The notes under the pieces were generated by a model. That model ran no database searches. It was given only the letters and a program-made list of their open reading frames with translations, and was not told where the DNA came from. This document shows, one piece after another, positions 6,318 through 6,811 of a stretch of 6,811 nt of DNA. A program made the position numbers and the translations under genes. Every line of letters begins with the position of its first letter. The first letter of the stretch is position 1. The stretch comes from Candidatus Dadabacteria bacterium (lineage in GTDB: Bacteria; Desulfobacterota_D; UBA1144; Nemesobacterales; UBA2774), in assembly GCA_020054175.1 (NCBI GenBank), contig JAGVLR010000089.1, positions 1-6,811 of the forward strand. Reading direction: 5' to 3'.

Positions 6318-6713
6318 CTACAGCGGTGAGAGCGGCGGCGAGCCGTCGGGGAATGAGATGACCTCGATGCTTACCCTCGCCGTGCCCCTGCTCACTATTC
6401 CGAGCATGCTGGCGGCGGCGCGGGAAAGATCCACTATACGGCTTTTGATGAATGGGCCGCGGTCGTTCACCCTCACGACAACCTCTCTACCGTTCCGGAG
6501 GTTCTTCACCTTTATTACGGTGCCGAAAGGAAGGTCTCTGTGAGCGCCGGTGAATTCGTGCATGTCGTAGGACTCACCGCTCGCTGTTGGCCTCCCGTGG
6601 AAACTGTTTCCGTACCACGAGGCATTTCCGTACTGGCGAAACTCCTGCGCTGAAACGTAAGACACAACCGGGAACAGAAAAGACAAAACCGTTAACGTGA
6701 CGATCTTCTTCAT
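6318..6713 (-). CDS. Short secreted RlpA-like double-psi beta-barrel protein without SPOR domain
   Basis: This 131-residue protein is a minimal RlpA. An N-terminal signal peptide (MKKI followed by a hydrophobic segment, about 5-19) ends in VSA before Q23, a normal signal peptidase I site rather than a lipobox, so the product should be soluble in the periplasm. The mature part is almost only the double-psi beta-barrel: NASWYG (30-35), TASGESY (43-49), GAH (56-58), LPFGT (61-65), NLRNGREV and VNDRGPF (82-88), then RIVDLSRAAA. E47, H58 and D84 align with the RlpA catalytic residues, so it may be an active glycan-cleaving enzyme. It lacks the SPOR domain that would target it to septal glycan. It is probably the first gene of the minus-strand block, 20 bases before the lipoprotein paralogue, and likely arose by tandem duplication. 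The start has only a weak ribosome binding site (GGTG close to the ATG). Confidence 0.9.
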   Translation of the reverse strand: MKKIVTLTVLSFLFPVVSYVSAQEFRQYGNASWYGNSFHGRPTASGESYDMHEFTGAHRDLPFGTVIKVKNLRNGREVVVRVNDRGPFIKSRIVDLSRAAASMLGIVSRGTARVSIEVISFPDGSPPLSPL

Positions 6714-6751
6714 AAAACACCAAACGATAACGCGTAGGTTAGTTTTAAACT

Positions 6752-6781
6752 ATTTTCACCGACTTTTCTTGAGATTGTCAA
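6752..6781 (-). promoter_or_regulatory. Likely promoter of the rlpA-rlpA-dapF-amidohydrolase block
   Basis: On the minus strand a perfect -35 box TTGACA (6776-6781) is followed after 18 bases by GAAAAT (6752-6757, four of six matches to the -10 consensus). Transcription would start near 6745, about 32 bases before the ATG at 6713. A 13-base palindrome, TAGTTT-T-AAACTA (6740-6752), covers the region from the -10 box to the start point and could be an operator. The surrounding 100 bases are markedly AT-rich compared with the genes. Confidence 0.55.
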
Positions 6782-6796
6782 GGATTTGAATAAAAT
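6769..6796 (+). promoter_or_regulatory. Possible divergent promoter for a gene beyond the right edge
   Basis: On the plus strand TTGAGA (6769-6774, five of six) and TAAAAT (6791-6796, five of six) are separated by 16 bases, giving a start near 6803. It would drive a gene to the right that is not in the window. Its spacer contains the -35 box of the minus-strand promoter. Confidence 0.35.
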
Positions 6797-6811
6797 ACTC
6801 CAAATTAAAAA

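Overview
The window is a GC-rich bacterial chromosome fragment from a didermic (Gram-negative-type) organism. The cell-envelope evidence is two RlpA-family cell-wall proteins, one a lipoprotein with a SPOR domain, and a DapF-family protein. I cannot name the lineage from sequence alone. A truncated CofC/FbiD gene (cofactor F420 pathway), a GlcD-GlcF-type fused oxidoreductase and a futalosine-deaminase-like amidohydrolase suggest an environmental respiratory bacterium, but this is inference. I saw no mobile element, CRISPR array, tRNA or rRNA, and every gap between genes is under 200 bases.

Layout, left to right. At 1-266 (minus) is the 5' part of a CofC/FbiD-like nucleotidyltransferase that runs off the left edge. 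A 179-base divergent gap follows and holds a likely promoter and ribosome binding site for the plus-strand gene. At 446-3328 (plus) is a 960-residue fusion of a FAD-dependent 2-hydroxyacid dehydrogenase with a 4Fe-4S/cysteine-rich (CCG) electron-transfer module. It converges with a minus-strand block, 9 bases apart, and its apparent intrinsic terminator lies inside the last codons of the convergent gene.

The minus-strand block reads right to left: a short secreted RlpA-like protein (6713-6318), a lipoprotein RlpA with SPOR domain (6297-5596), a DapF-family protein (5522-4650) and a metal-dependent amidohydrolase (4594-3338). Gaps are 20, 73 and 55 bases, so this is probably one operon or two closely linked units, with an extra promoter possible before the DapF gene. 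A perfect TTGACA box near the right edge probably starts the block and overlaps a possible promoter facing the other way.

The two RlpA proteins and the DapF protein share a peptidoglycan theme. The most unusual feature is that the DapF-family protein has serine at both positions where diaminopimelate epimerases carry their catalytic cysteines, while the rest of the family's motifs are intact. Its assigned reaction is therefore doubtful. This is the best candidate for undescribed biology here; I see no evidence of a wholly new multi-gene system.
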